A DNA stretch of 64,000 nt, taken from the NCBI GenBank assembly GCA_960531495.1, contig OY482866.1, positions 15,482,725 to 15,546,724 on the forward strand, given 5' to 3'. The notes under the pieces are model-generated. The model did not search any database, had not been told where the DNA came from, and saw only the letters and a program-made list of their open reading frames with translations. This document shows, in pieces, positions 24,172 to 37,200 of this stretch. The position numbers were made by a program, and so were the translations under genes. Position 1 is the first letter of the stretch; each line of letters begins with the position of its first letter. This DNA is from Zeus faber (lineage: Eukaryota; Chordata; Actinopteri; Zeiformes; Zeidae).

Positions 24172-26691
24172 CGCGCTCTTGCTCTCTCCTTTCTGTCTCC
24201 CAGAGTGGATTCACACCCCTGCACATCGCCGCCCACTATGGGAATGTTAACGTAGCCACACTGTTGCTGAACCGCGGGGCGGCCGTGGACTTTACTGCAA
24301 GGGTAGGGTACCACACACGCACATACAATACTGTATAATATCTCAAAGTTAACTGTTAAGCATGATAATGCTTGTGGTCCCAGATGAATACATATATAAA
24401 CCATAATACGCACTTAGAGCTATGGATGAGTAGATCTGAATTTTTATGAAGTTTACTAAGCTATTACCGTGTCTACAGTCTAAGTCATTTAAGTTATTTA
24501 AAAGTCCTCCAGCCAGGCTTAGAGCCGGTCGGCCTATTATTTAAAATCTCGGCTGCGACACTATGAACGGCATCAACTATATTGACCAGCGTACTGGCCT
24601 GTATCCGGTTCTAGTATCCTGACAAATATTGTTGTGTGCCGAGTAGCTTTGGTTTCACTTCATCGAATATCAAAATCATTTTGACCGCCTTTCACAGAAT
24701 GGGATTACGCCGCTGCATGTGGCCTCCAAGCGTGGTAACACCAACATGGTGCAATTGCTGCTCGACCGGGGCTCCCAAATCGACGCAAAGACAAGGGTGA
24801 GTACTCCACGTGACGTGACGTTTTTTTTTGTACGTGGGTCCGTATTTCTGCACTTCCCCAATGTGCCTGTGAAACAGTGCTGGGAACTGCAGCGCTCCAG
24901 CCCATCCTGGCGCATTCCCGTGGGCCTGACAGATACCCAATTAGTTTACACATTCCCAGCCCCCCTCTGCACCCTCGACTGCTGGCTTTCCAATCAGCTT
25001 AAAAAATTGACAGTGCCAACAAATCCTCAACAGAGGCCAATCCCTATCTCTAACCTCCCCCCAAACCCCTTTTGTGTTCATCTACCTCATGTCCAGGCGG
25101 TCGATTGAACGACCTGCAATGGGGGACTCGTTGAGATTCAGATTCAGAGATCCAGTATCCAAGTCGAGGTGTCATCAGCCCTCGCCAGGACATGTCACAA
25201 CATTCTGTCCTGTCTTGCCCCGCGTGTCACTTATGTCTGCCTGGGACCGAGTACCGGCGTACCGAGTATGAGATTGAGATGTTGGTCAACCTGTTTTCTT
25301 CTCTGAGCCCTTCACCGGATGTTGATGGAATCCTAAACCATTGCCGCGTTTGTTTTAGGATGGGCATTGCGTTGGCTCATTATTACCTTGTAACATCTCA
25401 CCACAGTAAGCCCAAAGGTCCTCTAACGTACAGTTTGCTACCTCGATCCCAGCTGACATCAGGCTCAAAATGTCAGCCAGTTGTTGTCCTCAGCTTAGCC
25501 TGGGGTCATGGTGGGACAGTGGATTAAAACTTCAGCACCAGACATTTTGACGTCTGCTGCTGTGTTAGCGGTGCCCCCTGTGCCAGCACAGTGCTGGCCA
25601 AAACAGTAAATGGCTGTTATTAGCGATCCATAAATACTATGTGGCTAATATATCCACAGTATCCACCCAACATCAACATCAGGGCAGCTTTTCACTTAAG
25701 CCCCTAGGTAGGTTCAGGACAGGACATTCATGTAGTGTATGTGATGGCAGTTGGCGATTAAAATTCACAGTTAGCGCTTGCCAATAGGGCAATCTAATGA
25801 GCTGACATCTGTAGCATCTGTTCTGGTAGTTGAATCTAGGGTATATCCACTCTGACACGTACCGTGACTGTTGCATTTTTTTTTTTTTTACACATTACAG
25901 CAAGACCATGTGTAAGCGATAATGCACGGAACTTTCGCGTAGCGTAAAACTAGCAATAACAGGAGCACATTAATATGGACTCACCTCATGAGAAGGCACC
26001 AAATGCTTGACGTCTGGCTGAAGGGACGACAAGTCTCAGGTGAAGATCTGGGTCAACATTCAGTTTATTCCTGCATTTCGTCTTCAATGCCACAAGTGCC
26101 GAAAAGCCAATCTCACAGAGATACGTCGTCGGGAAAGGCGTCGGAATTCGCACAGCTCTGTTGGACAGACGGGGATTTGCGTTCTCGGTACGTGACGTTT
26201 CCATGACTTTCTTCTTTCCCTCGTACTCTTTGAGTTTATAATCGAAATATCAAGCGGCTTGGACATGTCCTGGTGGTGTTTTGTCTCGAGGTGACGGCGC
26301 AGTTGCCACGGCTTCAGAGCTTCGTTTGATAAAATCTCGGAACACACCACGCACAGCGGTAACGGTTCGTCTTACGTGCCCGCCCAAAAAAAAATCCCAA
26401 CGATAAATATTCAGCGCTGTACTTTATCCGAACCTTTCTTTTTTGTTTGACAGGCGGGACCGTCCCGCCTGTCCGCCTTTCCTTTTCAGTGTGCCTGAGG
26501 CTAGCCAACCATCCATTCTGATTATCACCGCAAGTTCAAAAATGTACAGGTGCACGTCGATCGTGGTCCCGCTTGGACGTAGTACGCCCTAACATAAGTT
26601 CCTATCTATCAGTAATGATGCATTTTTGAAAGTTTTAAAGAAAACTACCATGAAATTATTATTGTTTTTTACATTTGAAAACGTTTTTGTA

Positions 26692-26739
<48 letters not shown>

Positions 26740-27420
26740 TTTCCCCCCAATAAAATAGATGTGTTTTCCCATGATTTGGCGGCCCACTTGCAATAGGTTG
26801 TTGACCAGCTAGTTTGACTGAGCTAGTAGAGGTTTCCTGAGCGCAGCCGAGCCAGCTGACTGGAAATGACTGAACTTAAATACCTTTTTGCGTTTGGACG
26901 CCCTCCAGGATGGCCTGACCCCGCTGCACTGTGCGGCCCGGAGCGGACACGACCCCGCCGTGGAGCTGCTGCTGGAGCGAGGAGCGCCCATGTTGGCCCG
27001 CACCAAGGTGCCTGTCTTTCCGCCTTGTCCGTCTCGCTGTCGCTCCTTCCCCTCAACCCAAACTGAATTCGGGTCCCTGACCTCCGCTCTCCCCCCTCCT
27101 TTACCAGAACGGCCTGTCCCCCCTGCACATGGCCGCCCAGGGCGACCACGTGGAGTGTGTCAAGCACCTGCTGCAGCACAAGGCGCCCGTCGACGACGTC
27201 ACCCTGGACTACCTGACGGCGCTTCACGTGGCTGCCCACTGCGGCCATTACCGGGTCACCAAGCTGCTGCTGGACAAGAGGGCCAACCCCAACGCCAGGG
27301 CACTGGTACTGCTTCAATCCAACGCACGCATTAGATACACAAATTTATACTTTTGTTTTGCAGCCTCACAGCAGCATACATAAAAAAATAGTATAAGTAA
27401 TTGTAATAAATGAAAAAAAT

Positions 27421-27499
<79 letters not shown>

Positions 27500-30290
27500 A
27501 ATAAATAAAAAAGTGGCAAGATGCCTAAACCTACGAAGAGGCTAAGAAATAGAAAGCCTAAAAATGTACAATTAACAATAACCATAAACCTATCAATAAA
27601 CCAGAAACATAAAACAAAAAATAAACAATGAACAATAAAAAGTTGGCAATATGCAATGGTCTTGCATATGGTCAAAAAATAATGGTAAATAAAAACAAAA
27701 TGAAAAATAAACTGAAAAATGTACAAAACATTGAAATGAAAACAATGAATTATATAAAAAACTGAAAAATATAACAATAAATACTGTACAATAAACCTAA
27801 AATACATTAACAATAAATAATTTAGCTCTGTATCAACAAGTCATATTTCACAGAAATAGCAAGTTGTGCTATTTTGAATAAAATTACAATAAAAATCTGT
27901 ACCTCCACTGTGTGTACAGGGGTGGAAACAATTTTTTTTTCTTTTTTTCAACTCTTACTGGATACAACCCACATGGCCGTATTTGTAATTAGATACATAA
28001 ATCCACTGGATTCTTTACTCGTCCAGCAATTATTTGCAGTATAGCCTTAACTTAAAAATCTACCTTTAAAAGCTGAGGAAGCATGATGTGCGAACAGTTT
28101 TAAAAACGCTGTGCTTTTTACACAAAATCTATTTACCAGCAAATAGTAAAAGGTTTCCAGTACTAGTATTAGTACTAGCACTAGTAGTTGAAAAGATACT
28201 AAAAGAAAACTGATATAACCTTTTCCGTCCAAAAAGGCCTTTAATTGTTAGTTCCATTGTTCTCGGCTGCACATGGAGATTTTTTGTAAAAATGGAAAGT
28301 TTGAAAGTATGGTAACCTTTTGGTGACCTTGTTCACATTTGTTGACATTGTTTGTTTGTTGACACACGCTGAAGATTTTATTCATCCCCCGTCGCAGAAC
28401 GGCTTCACCCCGCTGCACATCGCGTGCAAGAAGAACAGGGTGAAGGTGATGGAGCTTCTGGTCAAGTACGGAGCCTCCATCCAGGCCATCACAGAGGTAC
28501 GACCGGCTTTGTTGCGACGACGTCGCCGTAGCAATTGGACGCCGCTCACAGACGTCTAGTTAATGGCATTTCAGCATCCTGACGTTGTACACTACACTAC
28601 AGACTTGGGTATCTTTGACTACTTTTGACTTTGCAAAAAAGTAATGCAAAAAAAAAATGAATGGAGCTTTATAATGGAAAACGGTTTGCTGTTATAATTG
28701 CGTCTCTGCTCATTTAAAAAAACAAAAACAAAGGACATTAGCCCGAAATAATGGAGTACAATAAAAATACGAATACAAATACGCTTCTATATTACTCCCC
28801 CGCACCCTGGGTTCCCTCGCCGCGTGTCTTACACTGTCATTGGCTGGAGCTCGTCAAGTCCAGATATTTCGCATCTCTTGGCCGAGCGCTGATTTGACTC
28901 TGATCTGGGGCTTCTGTCTGCAAAAAACTGTGACTGGAAAATCGGGCCACCATCGTCCAGCCTGAATTCGGCGTCATTATATGTATCGCAAACCTGTCAA
29001 AAACAAGAAACGTAACGCAATGTCAAACTTTTACTGTTTGGGCCTTGACCCCAAATCACATTTTCCAAACAATTGATGTATGTTGTATTCATGTACGTAG
29101 GTTCATTGTCAATTCCAAACATGTGAAACCTCAAATGGAACAATCAAGGTCGATGAGGAGCCGCATTTCCATGGTTTCAGTGAATATCACAAATAACCGG
29201 ATTTGGTCTGAAAAGGGAGAAATATGACGGAAATAATAATAAAAATGAAAAAACGCCTTTCGACCCTGACACCTGGCTCGCCTGGAGTACAGGGTCCCGC
29301 CGGTATTCTTTTGGACAATGAAATTGGTCGTTCTGTTGGCCAGAACATGAATTAACATGAAAACCGTTTCCTCGTGCAATCCAAGTGGTTTATTTAAACC
29401 CCAGCCAGAAAGAGACCTGTGAATACCCTCCATGTTATGATCCCCTGGACAGAAAAGCATTGCAGTACATCCTCTGAACTTTTACACCCTTTTAACTGCA
29501 GCTTGTGTGGATAAACATAGCCTTTCCTAAAGAGTTCTATCATTTCTATAAATGGATATTTAATGGATATACTGTATATCCTGGTCCACCCTCTATTATT
29601 GCTGTCTTTGTATGACCTACCCGACTGAATTCTTGAATAAAAAGCAAAAAAAAAAAAAGCGAGAACAACACTCCTAGCTAATGAATGCCAGGACAAAGAT
29701 TCTATTTCACTTTTACTCTCCCTCTCTCGCTCTCTTTCTCTCCCCCCAGTCGGGCCTCACCCCCATCCATGTGGCCGCCTTCATGGGTCACCTCAACATC
29801 GTTCTGCTGCTGCTGCAGAACGGAGCCTCGCCCGACGTCAGCAACATCGTAAGTGACGGAGAGAGAGAGAGAGAGAGATATGTTTTGTGTTATTTGTTGA
29901 CTTGACTTGTTGACAAGCTCTCATCCGTTCAGAAATCTTTCCTCCTTTAATTCTCTTTTTGGAGAAAAGTGTCCCACCAGCTCATGTACTTGGTTGCTAT
30001 GCGTATGTTTGTGCTCAATGAATGTGAGTGATCAAATGAGCCACGCTACACTGGATCTCTGGGCGTACATTTTACGGTTGGAATGTCATCAGCCTAATGC
30101 GTACCCTCAAGTAGCATTAACCTCAATTAATGCTAAAGTCTACGTCATCCAGCGCTTTCATAACGCTGTGTGTTCCGCCCAGCGGGGGGAGACGGCGCTG
30201 CACATGGCGGCCAGAGCGGGCCAGGTGGAGGTGGTCCGGTGTCTTCTGAGGAACGGAGCCATGGTGGACGCCAGGGCTCGGGTACAGACT

Positions 30291-30358
<68 letters not shown>

Positions 30359-30505
30359 TGTGTCGATTACACATGTTTTGGTATTTTTTTTGTATTTTTG
30401 GAGCTTATAGAGCTTATTGTGCGTAATCACCGGGTGTCATGACATTTCACTGCATATATGTATGACCGTATGTATATGTATGTGAAAAATAATCTCTTGA
30501 ACTTG

Positions 30506-30550
<45 letters not shown>

Positions 30551-33500
30551 CGTATCTTATCCAGGACTGGATTTTCCATGTATTATCCATTGCATCGGGC
30601 GGGCGCCCAGGGGCCCTGGCCATTTAGGGGGCCCAGTGCAAAAAGGAGTGCCGCGAGAGACGCTGGCAATCTGGGGAGATCTCAGCAGGACTGCTCCTGG
30701 ATTTTACGGAGTGGATGTTAAGATTTTTCCTTTCATACAAGAAGGAAACTCGGGAGTAAATCTGAAATATTAACACGCTTGTGGAATGTCAAGAGCACAG
30801 CATTTGTTTCAACGCATTTGTGGTCGCCACCTCCTCCTCCCCTTCGGAGGGCACCCTCGCCATGCCAACTAAACCACAAATACATAATCATGTGGGTAAA
30901 GCAATGCGTGTCAGTGTAATAACGACTAATTCATCCGCCGCCTCAGGAGGACCAGACTCCGCTCCACATCGCGTCGCGCCTGGGGAAGACGGAGATCGTG
31001 CAGCTGCTGCTGCAGCACATGGCCCACCCGGACGCCTCCACCGCCAACGGCTACACGCCGCTGCACATCTCGGCCAGGGAGGGCCAGGTGGAGACGGCCT
31101 CGGTGCTGCTGGAGGCTGGGGCTTCCCACTCGCTGGCGACCAAGGTGAGAAAGACTAACCCCAAATAATCTGGGTTTTCACCCTGGTGACAGAGAGTGAA
31201 GCTAGGTTTATACTTGCCCCAAGTGCAAGGGAGCACGTGACGCAAATGGCGTCACCGGGCGCGAGGTCGCGGCATGTGGCGCGAGGTGGCACAAGGGGTA
31301 AATGCTTTGGAAGCAATGGGACTTGAGCGTTTTTTCAGTTTTATTTCTGGCATGTTGGCCAAAATTGATCCGCAGCACGAGTCAGATGTGAAATTCCAAG
31401 TCTACAAATTACTTTTTGACTCTTTAGACACTTTGAGACAAAATGATTTACGCAAGCAGCTCAGTGGGGTTTGGTGGTTTGTTTTGTAAATTAACAGCAT
31501 GGTTGTAAAGTTCAGTTCACAAAGAAACAAAAACCAAAAATGTGATTTATTGGCATTTATGTGCAGTTTCTTTTAAGAGAGTCTTGCCATGAGGGAGAAT
31601 TATTACACACTGTGACTCGGGCGAACAGACCAACTCCTCTTTGGCGCTTTTGTTGGTTTAATTAATCACCATGAACAGCAGTTTGTCCTCGGCGCAAACA
31701 AACTGCGGGTGCAGCCATGTTTGCCGTTTGCGCTCTTCTTCGTTTAATACTTCTCTACTACTACTTCTACCCGCAGCACTTAATGGATGTTTGGACAGAG
31801 CTGAGCTGGGTGGTTTGAGCCTCCGAGCTCAGCACTGTGGTCGTTTCGCCAGGGTTGGCCATCAGGAAGTGAAAGTAAGGCTGGTGAAGAAGCAATAAAT
31901 CGATCACCAAATTCAAGATTCTCAGTGCAACTTTTGAAATTGTCGGCGAGAAAAATCCTTGGCCTTGTCAACTTCATCCAATGACTGATGAGTTTTGGGC
32001 GGCGTAGGGCAAACCGCGTCCAATATGCCTCCATGTTTCCAACCAAGGGGTACAAACGCAGCTCGGATAGGATGTAGAAGTAGGCATACTTCGAGTGCTG
32101 TAGGGAGAGAAAGACAAAAAAATTCCAAGTTTGAAAACCTTTCTTAAAAATAAACGCACTGGAAGAGATGAAAACTGCATTTTCTCTGCAGAGCAATCCC
32201 ACTGGAAGTCCATATTTGGCCGATGACGACACCCGACTTAAACAGGTCTACTGACCGATTTTTATCCCGTTCCGGGTTAGAAAATGAATTTATTTTTGGA
32301 CAGAGCACGAGAGCACGAACAAATATTCAATTATTTGTTCGGGTGGTAAATGTTTTATAACACACCCGCCTACCCCCACAACAGTTATGAAAATCAACCT
32401 TTTGTTCCGACTTTCCTCCAACATGTGGAATGACCTCTATTTCTATAACGGCGTAGATTAGGAAAAAAAAAAAAAAAAAAAAGAGGCTCTGGTGTCTCCC
32501 AGTTTGACCTAGTTTTGGTGAATGATTGATGAGTCTTTCGGGACCACCACCCTCCATCTACCGTGCAGCGATCCCGCACCGCAGGCGCAGTCGAGTGAAT
32601 GCTCTGGAACGCCCACCACCGCGCTGTTCTCTGCATTTTGGGTCTTTGTCCGCACCACAGCGGATGTGGCCGTGAGCTCACCCAAAGCATGATGACATGA
32701 TGCCGTTAAGAAAGAGATGACGGAGCCTCCTCCGCCCTCTCCTCTCCCCCCTTCCGTCTCCCTCCCCGTCTCTGAGGGAAAAAAAGGGCGTGGCTGTGAC
32801 AGAGGGACGACGGGGCCACCCCCTCTACGGTTGTTTTTTCCCCGTACACAGCGACGCACAAGCGTTCCAGCCGCTTCCCTTCCCACCTGCCCCAGCAATA
32901 CCACAAATATTTTCAGCCCCCCCGAGATGATTTTTGGGGTTTCATTCACACTAGAGAGGAAAAAAAAAAAGTATGTGTGACTCCTCTTGGTTTATTCTCA
33001 TTAGCTGTTTTCCGGACGTCACCTAATGCATGTAATCCAGGGTTTGGCGAACAAAAGGACTGGCAGGGTCCATGGGTTGGGTCGTAAACACACTTAGTCA
33101 TGTGACTTGTAGGACCGGCGGCTGCTTGGAAGTTGTGCACAGGCGCCCCCTGCTGGAAGTAGTATGGAACGCATGTGTCTGCTTTGAACGATAGGTTTGC
33201 CATTTTATCAACCCAGGTCCTTGTTGAAAAGTTGGGTCCCGTCGTTTATAACTGCACACGCCCCCACCCAGCGCTTTTCTACTGAAAAAACGTGCTTCCC
33301 TGCTGCAGCTTCTCACTGTGCTTGAAAGCAATCCAATGGGGCAAACGTTTAAGCCTTTAAAAAATTAAATAAATAGTATTTCAGGGTTTTATTGACTCTA
33401 AAAACCTATGCTTTAAGAATCGAACATGTTTGGAGTACAGTTACCCAGGATCTGGCTGTTGATGGTTGTGTTGTAAGCTATATACATAGAATTGTGCGTG

Positions 33501-34247
33501 TATTTATTTATTTCTCGTTCCCAATTTCCGCACTTTTCCCGTCCGCAGAAAGGCTTCACGCCCCTGCACGTGGCCTCCAAGTACGGAAGCCTGGATGTGG
33601 CCAAGCTCCTGCTCCAGCGCCGGGCTCCCCCCGATTCGGCGGGAAAGGTGCGCATCACAATGAGGGGGGGGGGGAAGACAGTTTTGAGAATGAATATGAG
33701 GGATTGGGCAAAGTAGGTCCACTGAGGTTTTGCCCGGTTTGTCCGTCTGACTCTTGATAGTGCGCTAGGTTAACTGTTTGGAACTAAATAATACCATAAA
33801 ATACGCTCTCACATCTGAAACATTCTTTTCTTTGGATGTTTTTCCTTCTCCTCGTCTAATAGGGACCCGCCCGGTCGAGCTCTGAGTCAATGCGCTTTGA
33901 TGTAACTCTTTTACATGAACCGCTCTGTGTAACTCTATAACTCTGAACATGCTTAGTGGCTCTCTTCAGCTCAGTGTGTGTTCAAGCCGACGCCAACGCT
34001 AACCGCTGTGTAACCCCTTGTGAACGCTGCGCTTCATCGTTGGTGGCTCCGCAGAACGGCCTCACCCCGCTCCATGTCGCGGCGCATTACGATAACCAGA
34101 AGGTTGCGCTCCTGCTATTGGACAAAGGCGCGTCCCCCCACACCATGGCCAAGGTGAGAGCCCCACAACATGCCCCCATCACCCCACTGTGCACAGTGCG
34201 CTGGCAATGAAGGAACCCCTGGTGATCCACTTCCCAAAGTGGAGGAG

Positions 34248-34278
<31 letters not shown>

Positions 34279-37200
34279 ACTTTGGAGAGAGTGTAAGCAC
34301 TCGTGTATATATTGGGAAGACACAATCAATACACCTTGTCGTTGACAAAAGGGCTGTAAAATACATTGGAAAACTGTGATTCTGTGTTTCAATTGACTCT
34401 CCAAATAACAGAGTATCGCAGTGGTGTATTATAACACAGGTGCATTATAAAACCGTGTTATTTCGTATTGTATGTAAACAAATCTCAACGAATGATCATG
34501 AAATTGCTATTAAGATAAGATAAGAAGAAGATAGAACCATTTTATGAAAATATGAAATATGTACATTATAAACAGTATACATTTTTACAATTATGATTGG
34601 GTTCTTTTAAGTACAGTATGGGAGGTTATTATGATATTATGATAGATTGGAATTGTATTTTATATATGGTATAATATGCTGGTATTACTGTATATATATT
34701 TATATATATATACAATATATGAATATGTGCGAAAAATATCTATCTATCTATATTATGGTTAAATAGTGGTGTAATTGTGATAATAATATTACATTACGAT
34801 TATATTGCTGATATATAGATAGATAGATGCATGGATGGATTGATGGCTAGATTGATTGATTGTTTGATTGACAGACAGATAGGTAGATAGGTAGGTAGGC
34901 AGGTAGACAGATAGATGGATAGATAGATAGATTGATGGCTTGATGTCTTGATAGGTAGATAGATAGATAGATAGTCCCAGAAGTTCACATCAACACAATA
35001 GGCAAAATAATAATAAAGCAATACAATAAAATAAGATGGAAAAAGAAATATACGATAAACCTAACAGCTAACTGTAACCTAACCTAAAACTAATAATAAT
35101 AAACCTAAAACTTAAAAAAACAAACAAACAAAAAAGAAAACGCCTGAAAAATAAAAGGTTGTGAAGCAGAAAGACGAACGGACAAACTTCAACAAAATGC
35201 CGAGAGACTAAAACCAAAAACTGATATTAAACATGCATACCCCTGTATTGTGTTCACATAACAAAACATAACCCTAATACACGCAGACAGTACTATTGCA
35301 TAACCACGTACCTTATAACATGTGCTTTACATGTGCAGTATTGTTTAACTGACAAGGCTTTCCTGCCCCCCTCCCCCGTGCGCTCTCCCCCCTGGCTTCT
35401 ACCAGAATGGCTACACCCCGCTCCACATTGCGGCCAAGAAGAACCAGATGGACATCGCCACGGTGCTGCTCAAGTACGAGGCCGAGACCAACATCCTGAC
35501 CAAGCAAGGGGTCACGCCCCTCCACCTAGCGTCGCAGGAGGGCCACGCCGACTTGGCCGACCTGCTGCTCGGCAAGGGGGCCCAGGTCAACGTGCCCACC
35601 AAGGTACGGAGGGGGAGTGGGGTGGTCAGGGAAAGTCAGCGTTCTTCCTTGGCAGGCGTTTTTAAATCCCGCGCTCAACGCTTCCTCCTACCAAATTTGT
35701 GATTTTGGCCCCCCCTTGTGGATCAGCAGTTTATGACACTGGCAGGGCCCGTGCGTATGCTATGTCGAGTAAACCCGCATTTTGTGTATTTGTAAATATG
35801 AGCTTAGCATGTTTTGCCCAAATGTCTTTTATTAGTCTTACAATGTTCACGACCACTGTTTATGTAATAGTTTACATTATGATCATTATCCAACAATGTC
35901 AGGTAACTGAATCTTGTCCATTAGAAGGAAATGACAGGGCTCCCCATCCCAAAGCTATCACGATTCAATTATAATTATCCCAATTTAAATGACATCATTA
36001 CAATAGCTGTTGAATTATTACAAGTCAATAGGATTTGATGAATTAAACTATGAATTCAATTATTTGGTTACTTTTTTAACACTTGACAATGGGGGGAAAA
36101 AACACGACCTTGATCATGAAAAGTGGCCCAAGAAAAAACGATGGCGTGAAATGGACAAATAAAATAAAAAAATGCAATGCAAATATTGGTTCAAAAACGT
36201 ATTTCACATGCTTGTCTTTGGCTGGGTGTGTGTCCTCTCAGAGTGGCCTGACGTCCCTTCACCTGGCAGCCCAGGAGGACAAGATAGCAGTGGCTGAAAT
36301 CCTGGCAGGAAACGGAGCCAACCTGGACCAGCAGACGAAAGTAAGACAAGAATTTAAAGTGGAAATCCATCAAATCTTTGTTGGGTGGATTACATCACAT
36401 TACATGATGCCTTATGTTATATTTCTTAAAATATTGAATCGCTTTTTCTTATAAAGTGCCATCTAAATGAAGTAAAAAATGTATTTTTTTAGCTGAATAA
36501 TCTTATCTGGATGACACTTACACTTTGATTCCTTCTTGAAATGTATAAGCTTTTAACGGGTAAATCGTTGGTTCTTTGCAGCTGGGCTACACCCCCTTGA
36601 TCGTAGCGTGTCACTACGGAAACGCCAAGATGGTCAACTTCCTGCTGCAAAACGGCGCTAATGTCAACGCCAAGACCAAGGTAACTAACAGACCTTCGGC
36701 ACCCTCGACCCTTCCAACATCGTTTGTCTTATTATTGTTTTAATTAAGAAAAAAATATATATAGTCTGTCAATCTGTTACCTGCCATTTCAGATATCACC
36801 CATCGGTGTCCACCATGACTTTAGGAAGAAGGGAATATAAAAAGTACCTGGCTGCAGGAGTACTGCTGGCACAGGCGATCTTATCATATCACATAGTGAG
36901 GCAGTCAGTAGCCTGGAGCCTCCTGCACTGTGAATTTGTGTGGAATCTTTTTTTTTTTTTTTTTTCCCCATAAAAACGAGGCTCTCTCAAGGCTCGAGAT
37001 TTGGCTCTTTACATGAATGGAATTCCCGCCGGCTGCTAGGCTTGCGACTCAGATGTTTGACTACAACACAAAAGACTAAATATGTATTTTATAGATAAAT
37101 GAACCAGGTGAATAAGCAAAAGTAACATTAAACTTTTATACACAGCTACAAGGATTGTAAATATAAATAAATGACATTATTATACCGTTCAATATGGGGG

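Larger units (their letters stand above)
20243..24203 (+). other. ank2: intron 7
   Basis: This intron contains a CA array (20,305-20,335), opposed TAA/TTA arrays (about 21,892-21,995), a TAA array (22,490-22,524), one copy of a dispersed repeat (23,056-23,216), a T28 tract (about 23,503-23,530) and a CT array (24,091-24,168). No confident exon was seen. Confidence 0.7.
24797..26908 (+). other. ank2: intron 9
   Basis: This intron contains a minus-strand hAT/ZBED transposase fossil at 25,986-26,508 and an AT array at 26,697-26,735. The stretch 24,800-25,980 shows nothing recognisable. Confidence 0.7.
30282..30946 (+). other. ank2: intron 14
   Basis: A 665-bp intron with two AC arrays (30,293-30,356 and 30,507-30,547). 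No exon was recognised between them and 30,947. Confidence 0.8.
31145..33548 (+). other. ank2: intron 15
   Basis: A 2.4-kb intron. The region 31,274-31,489 has an open frame with a BESS-like segment. The second copy of a dispersed repeat lies at 33,192-33,358. An A-rich tract is at about 32,463-32,482. Long minus-strand frames at 31,780-32,949 show no recognisable domain. Confidence 0.65.

Noticed and set aside
24048..24413. Arg/Glu-alternating minus-strand frame
   Set aside because: It is produced by the CT array before the repeat-7 exon.
27331..27813. 160-codon minus-strand frame rich in Ile, Tyr and Phe
   Set aside because: It is a reading of AT-rich DNA and a TA microsatellite, with no domain.
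32509..32949. 146-codon minus-strand frame in intron 15
   Set aside because: Gly/Arg/Glu-rich reading of CT-rich intron DNA with no domain similarity.
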